Shown: one piece after another, positions 35,235 through 43,896 of the stretch
Numbering within the stretch: position 1 is the stretch's first letter
How the letters are laid out: the number at the start of each line of letters is the position of its first letter
Origin: Actinomadura opuntiae
GTDB taxonomy: Bacteria > Actinomycetota > Actinomycetes > Streptosporangiales > Streptosporangiaceae
Direction: 5' to 3'
Assembly (NCBI RefSeq): GCF_030283205.1
Contig: NZ_JASNWF010000021.1
Coordinates: 124,001 to 188,000, forward strand
DNA: 64,000 bases
Translations under genes and position numbers: made by a program
The notes under the pieces: generated by a model
What the model was told of the DNA's origin: nothing
What the model saw: only the letters and a program-made list of their open reading frames with translations
The model's database searches: none

Positions 35235-36184
35235 GCGGTGTTCTCGCGGTGCGGGACGGGACGGTGCCGCGCGGGGGAGGTGAGGGCGAGGGCGGCGCGG
35301 CAGCCGGCGAGGACGCCCCACGCCAGGTCGGTGCCGGAGGTGTGCCCGATCGCCAGCAGCCGGCGGACGGCGGCCGACGGCGGCTCGTGGCCGGCGACGC
35401 AGCGCAGCACCGCGGCGATCTCCCCGCCCGCCCCGCCCGCCGCCGCGCAGTGCAGCAGCGTCGCGGCCAGCGCGGTCGTGCGGGTGCCCGCGTCGGCGGT
35501 GACGGCGGCGCCGAGCCAGTCGGCCAGCCACACCGCCGTCTCCCCCCGCTGGGCGGAGACCGCGCCGCCGACCAGCCGCAGCGACACCAGCAGCCCGCAC
35601 AGAATGTCGTCGCCGCTCGGGGTGAGGCCGGGGCCGAGGCCGACGATCCGCTCGGCGGCCTCGACGGCGCCCGCGAGGTCGCCGTCGGCGCAGCACTCGG
35701 CGAGGAGCAGCGGGTCGGGGTGCCCGGCGAGCCCGCCGCCCGCCATCCCGGCGTCGACGAACGCGTCCTCCAGCACGGCGACGCCGCGGGCCAGCTCGGC
35801 GGGCTGCATCCGGCCGAGCACGGGCGCCGGGTCCCACCAGCGGCGCACCCGCACGCACAGCGCCCCGGCCTCCACCCGGCCGTCGCCGACCAGCGCCTCG
35901 TCGCCCTCGCGGACGGACCGGAACGGCTGCTCGCGGCGTTCGGCGGCGACCACCACGGCGTTCGGCAGCCGGACGGCGTCGCAGGTGACGACGGCGAGCA
36001 CCCGCGGTTCGGGCCCGCCGCGGCTCTCCAGGTACAGCGCGGACGGGAACACCGCGATGACGCGGGCGGCGCGGCGCGGCGGGTCCAGCAGCGGGCGCAG
36101 CGCGGTGCTCGCGGCGCCGGTGGCGGGCGGCCGCCGTCCGGGACGCGCCGGGAACCGGATCGGGTCGCGGACGAGTGCGGTCAC
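35231..36184 (-). CDS. DUF2877 protein, oxamate carbamoyltransferase subunit-like (AllH/YlbF)
   Basis: 317 residues from GTG 36184; an upstream ATG at 36304 would add 40 Arg/Pro-rich residues that do not resemble the family. Conserved block LGPGLTPSGDDILCGLLVSLRLVG and SGTDLAWGVLAGCR mark DUF2877. First gene of the three-gene operon; divergent from the PucR-type regulator across 212 bp. No carbamate kinase (allK) follows, unlike the enterobacterial arrangement. Confidence 0.85.
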   Translation of the reverse strand: MTALVRDPIRFPARPGRRPPATGAASTALRPLLDPPRRAARVIAVFPSALYLESRGGPEPRVLAVVTCDAVRLPNAVVVAAERREQPFRSVREGDEALVGDGRVEAGALCVRVRRWWDPAPVLGRMQPAELARGVAVLEDAFVDAGMAGGGLAGHPDPLLLAECCADGDLAGAVEAAERIVGLGPGLTPSGDDILCGLLVSLRLVGGAVSAQRGETAVWLADWLGAAVTADAGTRTTALAATLLHCAAAGGAGGEIAAVLRCVAGHEPPSAAVRRLLAIGHTSGTDLAWGVLAGCRAALALTSPARHRPVPHRENTA

Positions 36185-36296
36185 GGAACCTCCCGGGGCC
36201 GGTGTCGGCTGCCGCCCGGATCGCGGGCGGCCCGGCCTCCGGTGAGACGGTAGAACGGCCCCCGCGGCGGACGTATGGGGAAAGCTGCCAAGGATG

Positions 36297-36346
36297 GTTG
36301 TCATCGTTCGTCTTTGTTGTCAGTGTTGATCAGGAATCGGTAGCGA
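36297..36346 (+). promoter_or_regulatory. Possible promoter and repeated GTTGTCA sites before the PucR-type gene
   Basis: GTTGTCA occurs at 36297-36303 and 36316-36322, 19 bp apart. The second supplies a -35-like TTGTCA with TAGCGA (36341-36346) 18 bp downstream. The stretch is AT-richer than its surroundings and lies between the divergent allFGH-like operon and the PucR-type gene, so one site could control both. Confidence 0.4.
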
Positions 36347-36396
36347 AATCGCCACATCCGGCGATGTACGCACCAAAAGGCGAGGTGACCCCTGGC

Positions 36397-38349
36397 ATGA
36401 GTTACACCAGCGCGGACCCGGGCCCACCGGCCCTGCGGCTCGCGAGCACCGGAACACTGACCTACGGCCTGTCCGTCGGCGAGGTCCTCGGCGCCAGCAC
36501 CCTGAACGGCGCCCGCCTCATCGCCGGGCGGTCCGGCATCGAGCGCGTCGTGCAGCGGCTCAACGTGATGGAGGTCCCCGACATCCTGTCGTGGGTCAAA
36601 CCCAACGAGCTGCTGCTGACCACCGGCTACCCGCTGCGCAACACCCCCCAGTCGCTGGACAACCTGGTCGCCGACCTGGACGAGCGGGGCCTGGCGGCCC
36701 TGGCCATCAAGCTCGGCCGCTACCTGGACTCGCTGCCCGCCGAGATGATCGCCCAGGCGGACCGGCGCGGCTTCCCGCTCATCCTGCTCCCCAACGACGT
36801 CGGCTTCGACGACATCCTGAACCAGGTGCTGACCGACATCCTGAACCGGCAGGCGGCCGTCCTCGCCCGCACCGAGGAGGTGCACCGGGCGCTGGTGCAG
36901 ATCGTGCTGTGCGGCGGCGGCCTCCAGGAGGTCGTGGACGAGGTCGCGACGCTGCTGGACGCGGCGGTCGTGGTGCTGGACGGCGAGCAGCGCGTGCTCG
37001 CCGGCGCCGGCCCGGACGAGCACGTCCAGGCGATGCGGGCGTTCGACGCGGGCCGGCACGCGGCCTGCGGGCGCGGCGGCTGCGGCATCATCGGCGCGCA
37101 CGGCACCGGCGACCACCTGGTGGTGCCGGTCGTCGCGGGCGGCTTCGACCACGGCCGGATCATCGCGTTCAGCCCGGCGGGCACGCTGCGCGGCTCCGAC
37201 CTCGGCATCCTGGAGCGGGCCGCGACCGTCGCGGCGCTCGTGGTGACCAAGCAGCAGGCCGTCGCGGCGGTGGAGAGCAAGTACCGCGCCGACTTCCTGC
37301 GCGACATCCTCGCGGGCCGCGCCGGCGACGACGACCGGGTCGTCGCGCACTGCGGCGGCTTCGGCTGGGACCTGGACCGCCCGGTGATGGTGGTCGTCGC
37401 CGAGCTGGACGGGCGGCCGCGCGGCGCGTCCGGGGTGAGCGTCCCGGCGCCCGCGCCCAGCCCGGAGAACGACGCGAAGGCGCGCAAGCACGGCGCGGAC
37501 CCGGCGCGCGGACGCTCCGCCGACCAGCGCGTCCCCGACCAGCGCGGTGCCGAGGCACAGCGCGGTGCGGATACCCAGCGCGGTCCGGATACCCAGCGCG
37601 CTGGGGAGACGCGGCGCGGTGCCGAGCAGGCGCGCGGGCGCGGCGCGGAACCCGAGGCGGCGTTGCGCGGCGTGCGCGGCGCCGAGGAGCGGACCGCGCA
37701 GGAACGGCTCGCCGCGGCCTGGAGCACCGCCGTGCGGCGGCACGACCGCGGCGCCGCGGTCGCCAGCTTCGCGCACGAGATCGTCGCGATCGTCGGCGCA
37801 GAACCCGACGGCGCGGGCGCGGGCGGCGGCGAGGTGCCGGCGGGACCGGTGCAGGCGATGGTGAAGGAGGCGGCGGCGCTGTTCACCGAGCACCTGCCGG
37901 TGCGCCGGACGTTCTCCACCGGCATCAGCCGCACGGTCGCCTCCCCGACGGAGCTGCCGGAGGCCTACGAGCAGGCGGTGAAGGCCGTCCGGGTCGGGCG
38001 GCAGCTGCACGGCGCGGGCGCGCGGGCGCACTTCGACCAGCTCGGGGTGTACCGGCTGCTGAGCCTGGTGTCGGATCCGGCGGAACTGCACGCGTTCGTC
38101 AAGGAGACCCTCGGCGACCTCGCGGGCGACGACGAGCCGGAGCTGGTGGACCTGCGCCGCACCTTGCAGGTGCTGCTGGAGACCAACCTCAACGTGGCCG
38201 AGACGGCGCGCCGGCTGCACTTCCACTACAACACCCTGCGGTACCGGATCGGCAAGCTGGAACGGATGCTCGGGGCGTTCACCGAGGACGCGCATCTGCG
38301 GCTCAACCTCACCCTCGCCCTGCACGTGCTGCGCATGCGCGGTATCTGA
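36397..38349 (+). CDS. PucR-family transcriptional regulator
   Basis: 650 residues from ATG 36397. N-terminal PucR domain (LSVGEVLGASTLNGARLIAG, SWVKPNELLLTTGYPL, AALAIKLGRYLDSLP). The middle holds a GGDEF-like ligand region split by a Gln/Arg/Gly/Asp repeat linker at about 350-430. The C-terminal PucR HTH is clear (LRRTLQVLLETNLNVAETARRLHFHYNTLRYRIGKLE, in family order). PucR proteins activate purine-degradation genes on sensing pathway intermediates. Placed between the allFGH-like operon and the NCS2 permease, it probably controls both. Confidence 0.92.
   Translation: MSYTSADPGPPALRLASTGTLTYGLSVGEVLGASTLNGARLIAGRSGIERVVQRLNVMEVPDILSWVKPNELLLTTGYPLRNTPQSLDNLVADLDERGLAALAIKLGRYLDSLPAEMIAQADRRGFPLILLPNDVGFDDILNQVLTDILNRQAAVLARTEEVHRALVQIVLCGGGLQEVVDEVATLLDAAVVVLDGEQRVLAGAGPDEHVQAMRAFDAGRHAACGRGGCGIIGAHGTGDHLVVPVVAGGFDHGRIIAFSPAGTLRGSDLGILERAATVAALVVTKQQAVAAVESKYRADFLRDILAGRAGDDDRVVAHCGGFGWDLDRPVMVVVAELDGRPRGASGVSVPAPAPSPENDAKARKHGADPARGRSADQRVPDQRGAEAQRGADTQRGPDTQRAGETRRGAEQARGRGAEPEAALRGVRGAEERTAQERLAAAWSTAVRRHDRGAAVASFAHEIVAIVGAEPDGAGAGGGEVPAGPVQAMVKEAAALFTEHLPVRRTFSTGISRTVASPTELPEAYEQAVKAVRVGRQLHGAGARAHFDQLGVYRLLSLVSDPAELHAFVKETLGDLAGDDEPELVDLRRTLQVLLETNLNVAETARRLHFHYNTLRYRIGKLERMLGAFTEDAHLRLNLTLALHVLRMRGI
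37540..37629 (+). repeat. 18-bp tandem repeat inside the PucR-type gene
   Basis: Five hexapeptide units in frame: QRGAEA, QRGADT, QRGPDT, QRAGET, RRGAEQ, from diverged 18-bp units. They sit in the linker between the ligand-sensing parts and the C-terminal HTH, and make the protein longer than most family members. Confidence 0.85.
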
Positions 38350-38357
38350 GCGTAGCG

Positions 38358-38385
38358 GCGCCGTCCGGGTCCGCCCGGACGGCGC
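38358..38385 (+). terminator. Strong hairpin terminator after the PucR-type gene
   Basis: A perfect 12-bp stem, GCGCCGTCCGGG at 38358-38369 and CCCGGACGGCGC at 38374-38385, with loop TCCG. It begins 9 bases beyond the stop codon. There is no T tract, as is usual in high-GC actinomycetes. Confidence 0.75.
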
Positions 38386-38507
38386 GCCGAACTTCGGCAG
38401 ATGTCGCCGATGCCCGTCCACCGGGGTAGATCTACGTTGCGCGCAAGCGTGCCCGTCCGGTGGCGGGGTGTGCCCGCGGGCGGACAGGACGAGCAGGAGG
38501 GGCCCCG

Positions 38508-40001
38508 ATGGTGATCGGCTGGAAGCTGCACGGGGACGGGCGCACGCCGCCGCCCGGCGAGGTGGTCGGGCCCGGCGAGCGGCTCTCGTGGCCGCGCACC
38601 GCGGGCATCGGCGCCCAGCACGTCGTGGCGATGTTCGGCGCGACGTTCGTGTTCCCGGTGGTGATGGGCCTCGACCCGAACCTGTCGATCATGATGTCGG
38701 GGTTCGCGACGATCCTGTTCCTGCTGATCGTCGGCGGCCGGGTGCCGAGCTACCTCGGCACGAGCGCCTCGTTCGTCGGGGCGGTCGCGGCAATCCGCGC
38801 GGCGGGCGGCGACAGCGCGCGGGTCACCGGCGCGATCCTGGTCGCGGGCGCGGTGCTGCTGGTCATCGGCGTCGTCGTGCACTTCCTCGGCGGCGAGGTC
38901 GTCCAGCGGGTGTTCCCGCCCGTGGTGACCGGCGCGGTCGTCATGCTGATCGGCTTCAACCTGGCGCCGGTGGTCGCGAACACCTACTGGCCGCAGGACC
39001 AGTGGGTCGCGCTGGCGACGCTGTGCTTCGCGGTGTTCTGCACGGTGATCCTGCGCGGGTTCTGGTCGCGGATCGCGATCCTGCTGGCGCTGGTGTTCGG
39101 GTTCGTCCTGTCGTGGGTCCTGGACAAGACGGCCGGGCAGATCACCTCGGTGCTGCCGGGGCAGAACCTGCTGGACGGGTCGGGCAAGGCGTGCACGGCG
39201 GAGGGCCCGTACTGCGTCGCGACGGCGTTCGGGCACGACCGGCTGAACTTCTCGGCGGTGAAGGCGGCGGACTGGTTCGGGTTCCCGCACACGCACGCGC
39301 CCGACTTCAAGACCTCGGCGATCCTGCTGGCGCTGCCGCCGGTCATCGCGCTCATCGCGGAGAACACCGGGCACGTCAAGGCGGTCGCGGCGATGACGGG
39401 CGACGACCTGAACCCGGTGCTGGGACGCGCGATCGGCGCGGACGGCGTCGGCACCGTGCTGGCCACCGCCGTCGGCGGCTCGCCGACCACGACCTACGCC
39501 GAGAACATCGGCGTGATGGCCGCGACGCGGATCTACTCGACGGCCGCGTACTACGTCGCGGCGATCGTGGCGGTGCTGTTCGGGCTGTGCCCGAAGTTCG
39601 GCGCGCTGGTCGCGGCGACGCCCGGCGGGGTGCTCGGCGGCATCACCGTCGTGCTGTACGGGATGATCGGCCTGCTCGGCGCGAAGATCTGGATCGAGAA
39701 CCGGGTCGACTTCGGCGATCCGGTCAACCTCGTCCCGGTGGCGGCGGCGATCATCCTGGCGATCGGGAACGTGACGCTGAAGATCACCGACGACTTCCCG
39801 CTGCAGGGCATCGCGCTCGGCACCATCGCGGTGCTGGTCGGCTACCACGTGCTGAACGCGGTGCGCCGGCCGGACGGCGCGGGCGGCGGCGTCATCGCAC
39901 CGGCGGAGGAGGAGATCGGCGGCCCGGTCCGGCCCGGCACGGCCGCGCGGCCCGGCGGCGAACGCGGCGAGTCTCCGGGACGCGAGAACGATGCGGGCTG
40001 A
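38508..40001 (+). CDS. NCS2-family uracil/xanthine permease
   Basis: 497 residues from ATG 38508, with twelve to fourteen hydrophobic segments. NCS2 signatures: GAQHVVAMFGATFVFPVVMG and the transport-core GGSPTTTYAENIGVMAATR, which is the UraA-like form, plus ALIAENTGHVKAVAAMTG. This motif set favours uracil over xanthine, but family members cross over. The C-terminal roughly 45 residues are a Gly/Arg-rich tail. Followed 12 bp later by the Mo-hydroxylase genes, implying that the imported base is the enzyme substrate. Confidence 0.9.
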   Translation: MVIGWKLHGDGRTPPPGEVVGPGERLSWPRTAGIGAQHVVAMFGATFVFPVVMGLDPNLSIMMSGFATILFLLIVGGRVPSYLGTSASFVGAVAAIRAAGGDSARVTGAILVAGAVLLVIGVVVHFLGGEVVQRVFPPVVTGAVVMLIGFNLAPVVANTYWPQDQWVALATLCFAVFCTVILRGFWSRIAILLALVFGFVLSWVLDKTAGQITSVLPGQNLLDGSGKACTAEGPYCVATAFGHDRLNFSAVKAADWFGFPHTHAPDFKTSAILLALPPVIALIAENTGHVKAVAAMTGDDLNPVLGRAIGADGVGTVLATAVGGSPTTTYAENIGVMAATRIYSTAAYYVAAIVAVLFGLCPKFGALVAATPGGVLGGITVVLYGMIGLLGAKIWIENRVDFGDPVNLVPVAAAIILAIGNVTLKITDDFPLQGIALGTIAVLVGYHVLNAVRRPDGAGGGVIAPAEEEIGGPVRPGTAARPGGERGESPGRENDAG

Positions 40002-40013
40002 GGGGGCGGCGCC

Positions 40014-40877
40014 GTGAAACCGCCGCCGTTCCGCCACCACGCGCCCCGCACCGTCGACGAGGCGCTCGGCATGCTCGCCGCCGCGCCGGGGGGCAAGGTG
40101 CTCGCGGGCGGGCAGAGCCTCATCCCGCTGCTGAACATGCGGCTCGCCGCGCCGTCCGACCTGGTCGACATCAACGGCGTCACGGAACTCGACACCCTCG
40201 ACGCCGGTGACGAGGGCGTGCGGGTCGGCGCGCTGGCCCGGCACGCGCGGGTGGAGCGGTCGGTGGAGGCGGCGGCCGTGCAGCCGCTGCTCGGACGGGC
40301 GCTGCGGCACGTCGCGCATCCCGTCATCCGCAACCGGGGCACGGTCGTCGGGAGCCTCGCGCACGCCGATCCGGCCGCCGAGCTGCCCGCCGTGCTCGCC
40401 GTGCTCGGCGGGACGGTCGAGGTCGCGTCCGCGCGCGGGCGCCGGACGATCCGGGCGGCGGAGTTCTTCGTCGGCCCGCTGGAGTCGGCGCTCGAGCCGG
40501 GGGAGCTGGCCGTCGCCGCGTTCTTCCCCGCCGCGCCGCCCCGGACCGGGACGGCGTTCACCGAGACGGCCCGGCGGCACGGCGACTACGCGCTGTCCGG
40601 CGTCGCCGCCGTCGTCACGCTGGACGAGGACCTGCGGGTCGGCGGCGTCCGCGCCGGTTACCTCGGCATCGCGCCGGCGCCGCTCGTCCTCGACCTCACC
40701 GAGGCGGCCGGGCCGCGCGGTGACTGGCCGGCCGCCGCCGCGTTCGTCCGGGACCGGATCGACCCGGACGCCGACATCCACGCGAGCGCCCGCTACCGCC
40801 GCCACCTCACCGGCGTGCTCACCGAGCGCGCGCTGGCGGGGGCGGCCGCCGAGGCGCTGAGGAGGGCGCGGGACTGA
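40014..40877 (+). CDS. Mo-hydroxylase FAD-binding (medium) subunit
   Basis: 287 residues from GTG 40014. FAD site: KVLAGGQSLIPLLNMRLAAPSDLVDIN and TVVGSLAHADPAAELPAVLAVLGG (usual form TIGGSLAHADPAAE). Corresponds to CoxM / xanthine dehydrogenase FAD subunit; passes electrons from the iron-sulfur subunit to quinone or NAD. The stop overlaps the next ATG (TGATG). Confidence 0.93.
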   Translation: MKPPPFRHHAPRTVDEALGMLAAAPGGKVLAGGQSLIPLLNMRLAAPSDLVDINGVTELDTLDAGDEGVRVGALARHARVERSVEAAAVQPLLGRALRHVAHPVIRNRGTVVGSLAHADPAAELPAVLAVLGGTVEVASARGRRTIRAAEFFVGPLESALEPGELAVAAFFPAAPPRTGTAFTETARRHGDYALSGVAAVVTLDEDLRVGGVRAGYLGIAPAPLVLDLTEAAGPRGDWPAAAAFVRDRIDPDADIHASARYRRHLTGVLTERALAGAAAEALRRARD

Positions 40878-41422
40878 TGGAGGAACTCCACGACATCGCC
40901 CTGACCGTCAACGGCGTGCACCGCACGGCCCGCGCCCCGGCCCGGCGGCTGCTGTCGGACCTGCTGCGCCACGACCTCGGCCTGACCGGCACGCACGTCG
41001 GCTGCGAGCACGGTGTCTGCGGCTGCTGCACGGTGCTGATGGACGGCGAGCCGGTGCGGTCCTGCCTGACGTTCGCGGTGACCGCCGCCGGGCACGACGT
41101 CACCACCGTCGAGGGCCTCGCCGCGCCCGACGGGACGCCGTCGCCGGTGCAGCGGGCGTTCCGGGAATGCCACGGCCTGCAATGCGGCTTCTGCACCCCC
41201 GGTTTCCTGTGCACGGTGACGGCGCTGCTGCGCGAGACGCCGCGTCCGACGCAGGACGAGGTGCTCGAAGGCATCTCCGGGAACCTGTGCCGCTGCACCG
41301 GCTACCAGAACATCGTCAGGTCGGTGCACCGCGCGGCCGAACTGCTCGCCGAACCCGGCGCGGCCAGCGCGTCCGGCGCGCCCAGCGCGTCCGGCACGTC
41401 CGGCGCAGAGAGCGAGGCGTGA
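40877..41422 (+). CDS. Mo-hydroxylase 2Fe-2S (small) subunit
   Basis: 181 residues. Plant-type cluster GCEHGVCGCCTVLMDG with Cys further on (RSC), then the second cluster in LQCGFCTPGF and GNLCRCTGYQNI. This is CoxS / XdhA-type. The last 20 residues are an Ala/Ser/Gly tail. It overlaps both neighbours by one base. Confidence 0.95.
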   Translation: MEELHDIALTVNGVHRTARAPARRLLSDLLRHDLGLTGTHVGCEHGVCGCCTVLMDGEPVRSCLTFAVTAAGHDVTTVEGLAAPDGTPSPVQRAFRECHGLQCGFCTPGFLCTVTALLRETPRPTQDEVLEGISGNLCRCTGYQNIVRSVHRAAELLAEPGAASASGAPSASGTSGAESEA

Positions 41423-43896
41423 TGGGGACGCGCGTGTTCGGCGAGCCGGTCAAGCGCCGCGAGGACGCCCGGCTCCTCACCGGCCGCGGACGCTACCTGG
41501 ACGACCTCGGCCGCGACGCGCTCGCGGCGGCGTTCGTCCGGTCGCCGCACGCCCACGCCCGCATCGTCGACATCGACGTGTCCGACGCCCTCGACGTGGA
41601 CGGCCTCGTCGCGATCTACACCTGGGAGGACCTGCCCGGACGCGTCGGCGAGCCGCTGCCGCTGCTCATCCCGCACCCGGCGCTCACGCACGGCCGCACC
41701 GGGTACCCGCTGGCGCGCGACGTCGTCCGGCACGTCGGCGAGCCCGTCGCGATGGTCGTCGCCCGCGACCGCTACCTCGCCGAGGACGCCGCCGAACGCA
41801 TCCGCGTCGAGTACGAGCCGCTGCCCGCCGTCGTCGGCATCGAGAACGCCGAACGCGCCGAGCATCTCGTGCACGACGACGTCCCCGGCAACGTCGGCGC
41901 CGTCCTCCTCCAGGAGACCGGTGACGCGGGCGCGGCCATCGACGCGGCACCGCACAAGCTGGAGTTCCGGCTGTCGATCGAGCGGTCGGCGTCCACGCCG
42001 CTGGAAGGACGCGGCGTCTACGCGCGCTGGGACGCCGACGACGGGTCACTGCGCGTGTACTCCTCCACGCAGGCGTCCACCAGCGTGCGCGCCGCGATCG
42101 CCGCACGGCTCGGGCTGCCGAACGGCAAGGTCGAGGTCGTCGCGCCGGACGTCGGCGGCGGGTTCGGCGTCAAGATCGTGCACCCGTGGCCGGAGGAGGT
42201 GCTCGTCCCGTGGGCCGCGCGGCTGCTCGACCGCGAGATCAAGTGGACCGAGGACCGCCGCGAGCACTTCGTCGCCGCCGCCCACGAGCGCGGCCAGCTC
42301 CAGGACGTCCGGGTCGGGTTCGACGACGCGGGCCGCGTCCTCGGCCTGGACGTGCGGATCCTGCACGACCACGGCGCCTACACCCCGTACGGGATCATCA
42401 TCCCGATCGTCACGTCCACGCAGCTCCTCGGCCCCTACAAGATCGGCGCGTACCGGGCGGAGGTCGTCAGCCTCTACACCAACACCCTCATCGTCACGCC
42501 GTACCGGGGCGCGGGCCGCCCGCAGGGCGTGTTCTGCATGGAGCGGACGATGGACCGCATCGCCCGCCACCTCGGCCTCGACCGCGCCGACGTGCGCGCC
42601 GCGAACCTCATCCAGCCCGACGAGTTCCCCTACGACCAGGGCCTGACGTTCCAGGACGGCCGCCCGCTGATCTACGACTCCGGCGACTATCCCGAGCTGC
42701 TGCGCAAGGCCCGCGAGCTGATCGGCTGGGACGGGTTCGAGGCGGAACGGGAGGCCGCCGCGCGCCGCGGCCGCCGCATCGGCATCGGCCTCGGCGTGTA
42801 TGTCGAGGGCACCGGCGTCGGCCCGTACGAAGGCGGCCACGTCGAGATCGACACGGCCGGACGGGTGCACGTGTCGACCGGCCTCACCTCACAGGGGCAG
42901 AGCCACGAGACCGTGTTCGCGCAGATCGCCGCCGAGGAGCTGGGCGTGCCCCTCAGGAGCGTGCACGTCACGACCGGCGACACGCGGCGCTTCGGGTACG
43001 CGGTCGGCACGTTCGCGTCCCGCGCGGCGGTGATGAGCGGCAACGCGATCGCGCTGGCCTGCCGCAAGGTCCGCGAGAAGGCGCTGCGGATCGCGGGGGA
43101 GGCGCTGGAGGCCGACCCCCGCGACCTGGAGATCACCGACGGGGTCGTGCACGTCCGCGGCGACACCTCGGCGTCGGTCCCGCTGCGGACGGTCGCGGTG
43201 CTGTCCAACCCGCTGCGGTACGCCTTCGACGCGGAGACCGCCGCCGCGACGCAGTTCGCGGTGGGACGCCCGCCGACCGAGCCGCCCGTCGCGGCGGGGG
43301 ACGAGCCCGGCCTGGAGGGACGCGAGTACTACTCGCCCGTCCGGTCGACGTTCGCCGCCGGCGCGCACGCCGCCATCGTGGAGACCGATCCGGACACCGC
43401 CGAGATCGCGATCCTGCGGTACGCGGTCGTCCACGACTGCGGGAAGCTCATCAACCCGATGGTCGTCGAGGGCCAGATCCACGGCGGCGTCGCCCAGGGC
43501 ATCGGCGGCGCCCTCTACGAGCGGATGGTCTACGACGAGTCGGGCCAGCTGGTCAACGCCTCGTTCATGGACTTCCTCATGCCGTACGCGACGGAGGTGC
43601 CGCGCATCGAGACCGACCACCTGGAGACACCGTCCCCGCTGAACCCGCTCGGGATCAAGGGCGCGGGCGAGGCCGGCGTCATCCCGGTGTCGGCCGTCAT
43701 CGCGTCCGCCGTCGAGGACGCCGAGGGGCTGCGCGTCGAGGCGATGCCGCTGTCCCCGGACGCCCTCTACGACCTGCGCGAACGGGCGTTCGACGAGCCG
43801 GGCCTGCGCGTCCGGCCGGACGCCGCCCCCGTGGACGGCGGTCAGTTCCCGGCGGGCGTGTCGGGCGCGTTGCCGCCGAGCGAGCGCGGCAGGTAG
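41422..43896 (+). CDS. Mo-hydroxylase large subunit (CO dehydrogenase form II-like / xanthine dehydrogenase family)
   Basis: 824 residues from ATG 41422. N-terminal GRGRYLDDL, aldehyde-oxidase a/b hammerhead VRSPHAHARI, then Mo-binding domain with DVGGGFGVK, PYRGAGRPQ at 360-366, and the catalytic Glu (about 750) in IKGAGEAGVIP. True CO-oxidising form I CoxL has AYRCSFR with a copper-binding Cys; that Cys is absent, so CO is an unlikely substrate. The loop matches form II enzymes, many of which hydroxylate purines, pyrimidines or other heterocycles. Its end overlaps the convergent deacetylase by 55 bp. Confidence 0.92.
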   Translation: MGTRVFGEPVKRREDARLLTGRGRYLDDLGRDALAAAFVRSPHAHARIVDIDVSDALDVDGLVAIYTWEDLPGRVGEPLPLLIPHPALTHGRTGYPLARDVVRHVGEPVAMVVARDRYLAEDAAERIRVEYEPLPAVVGIENAERAEHLVHDDVPGNVGAVLLQETGDAGAAIDAAPHKLEFRLSIERSASTPLEGRGVYARWDADDGSLRVYSSTQASTSVRAAIAARLGLPNGKVEVVAPDVGGGFGVKIVHPWPEEVLVPWAARLLDREIKWTEDRREHFVAAAHERGQLQDVRVGFDDAGRVLGLDVRILHDHGAYTPYGIIIPIVTSTQLLGPYKIGAYRAEVVSLYTNTLIVTPYRGAGRPQGVFCMERTMDRIARHLGLDRADVRAANLIQPDEFPYDQGLTFQDGRPLIYDSGDYPELLRKARELIGWDGFEAEREAAARRGRRIGIGLGVYVEGTGVGPYEGGHVEIDTAGRVHVSTGLTSQGQSHETVFAQIAAEELGVPLRSVHVTTGDTRRFGYAVGTFASRAAVMSGNAIALACRKVREKALRIAGEALEADPRDLEITDGVVHVRGDTSASVPLRTVAVLSNPLRYAFDAETAAATQFAVGRPPTEPPVAAGDEPGLEGREYYSPVRSTFAAGAHAAIVETDPDTAEIAILRYAVVHDCGKLINPMVVEGQIHGGVAQGIGGALYERMVYDESGQLVNASFMDFLMPYATEVPRIETDHLETPSPLNPLGIKGAGEAGVIPVSAVIASAVEDAEGLRVEAMPLSPDALYDLRERAFDEPGLRVRPDAAPVDGGQFPAGVSGALPPSERGR

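Noticed and set aside
41422..43896. True aerobic CO dehydrogenase (form I)
   Set aside because: The active-site loop is YRGAGR, not YRCSFR, so the copper-binding Cys is missing.
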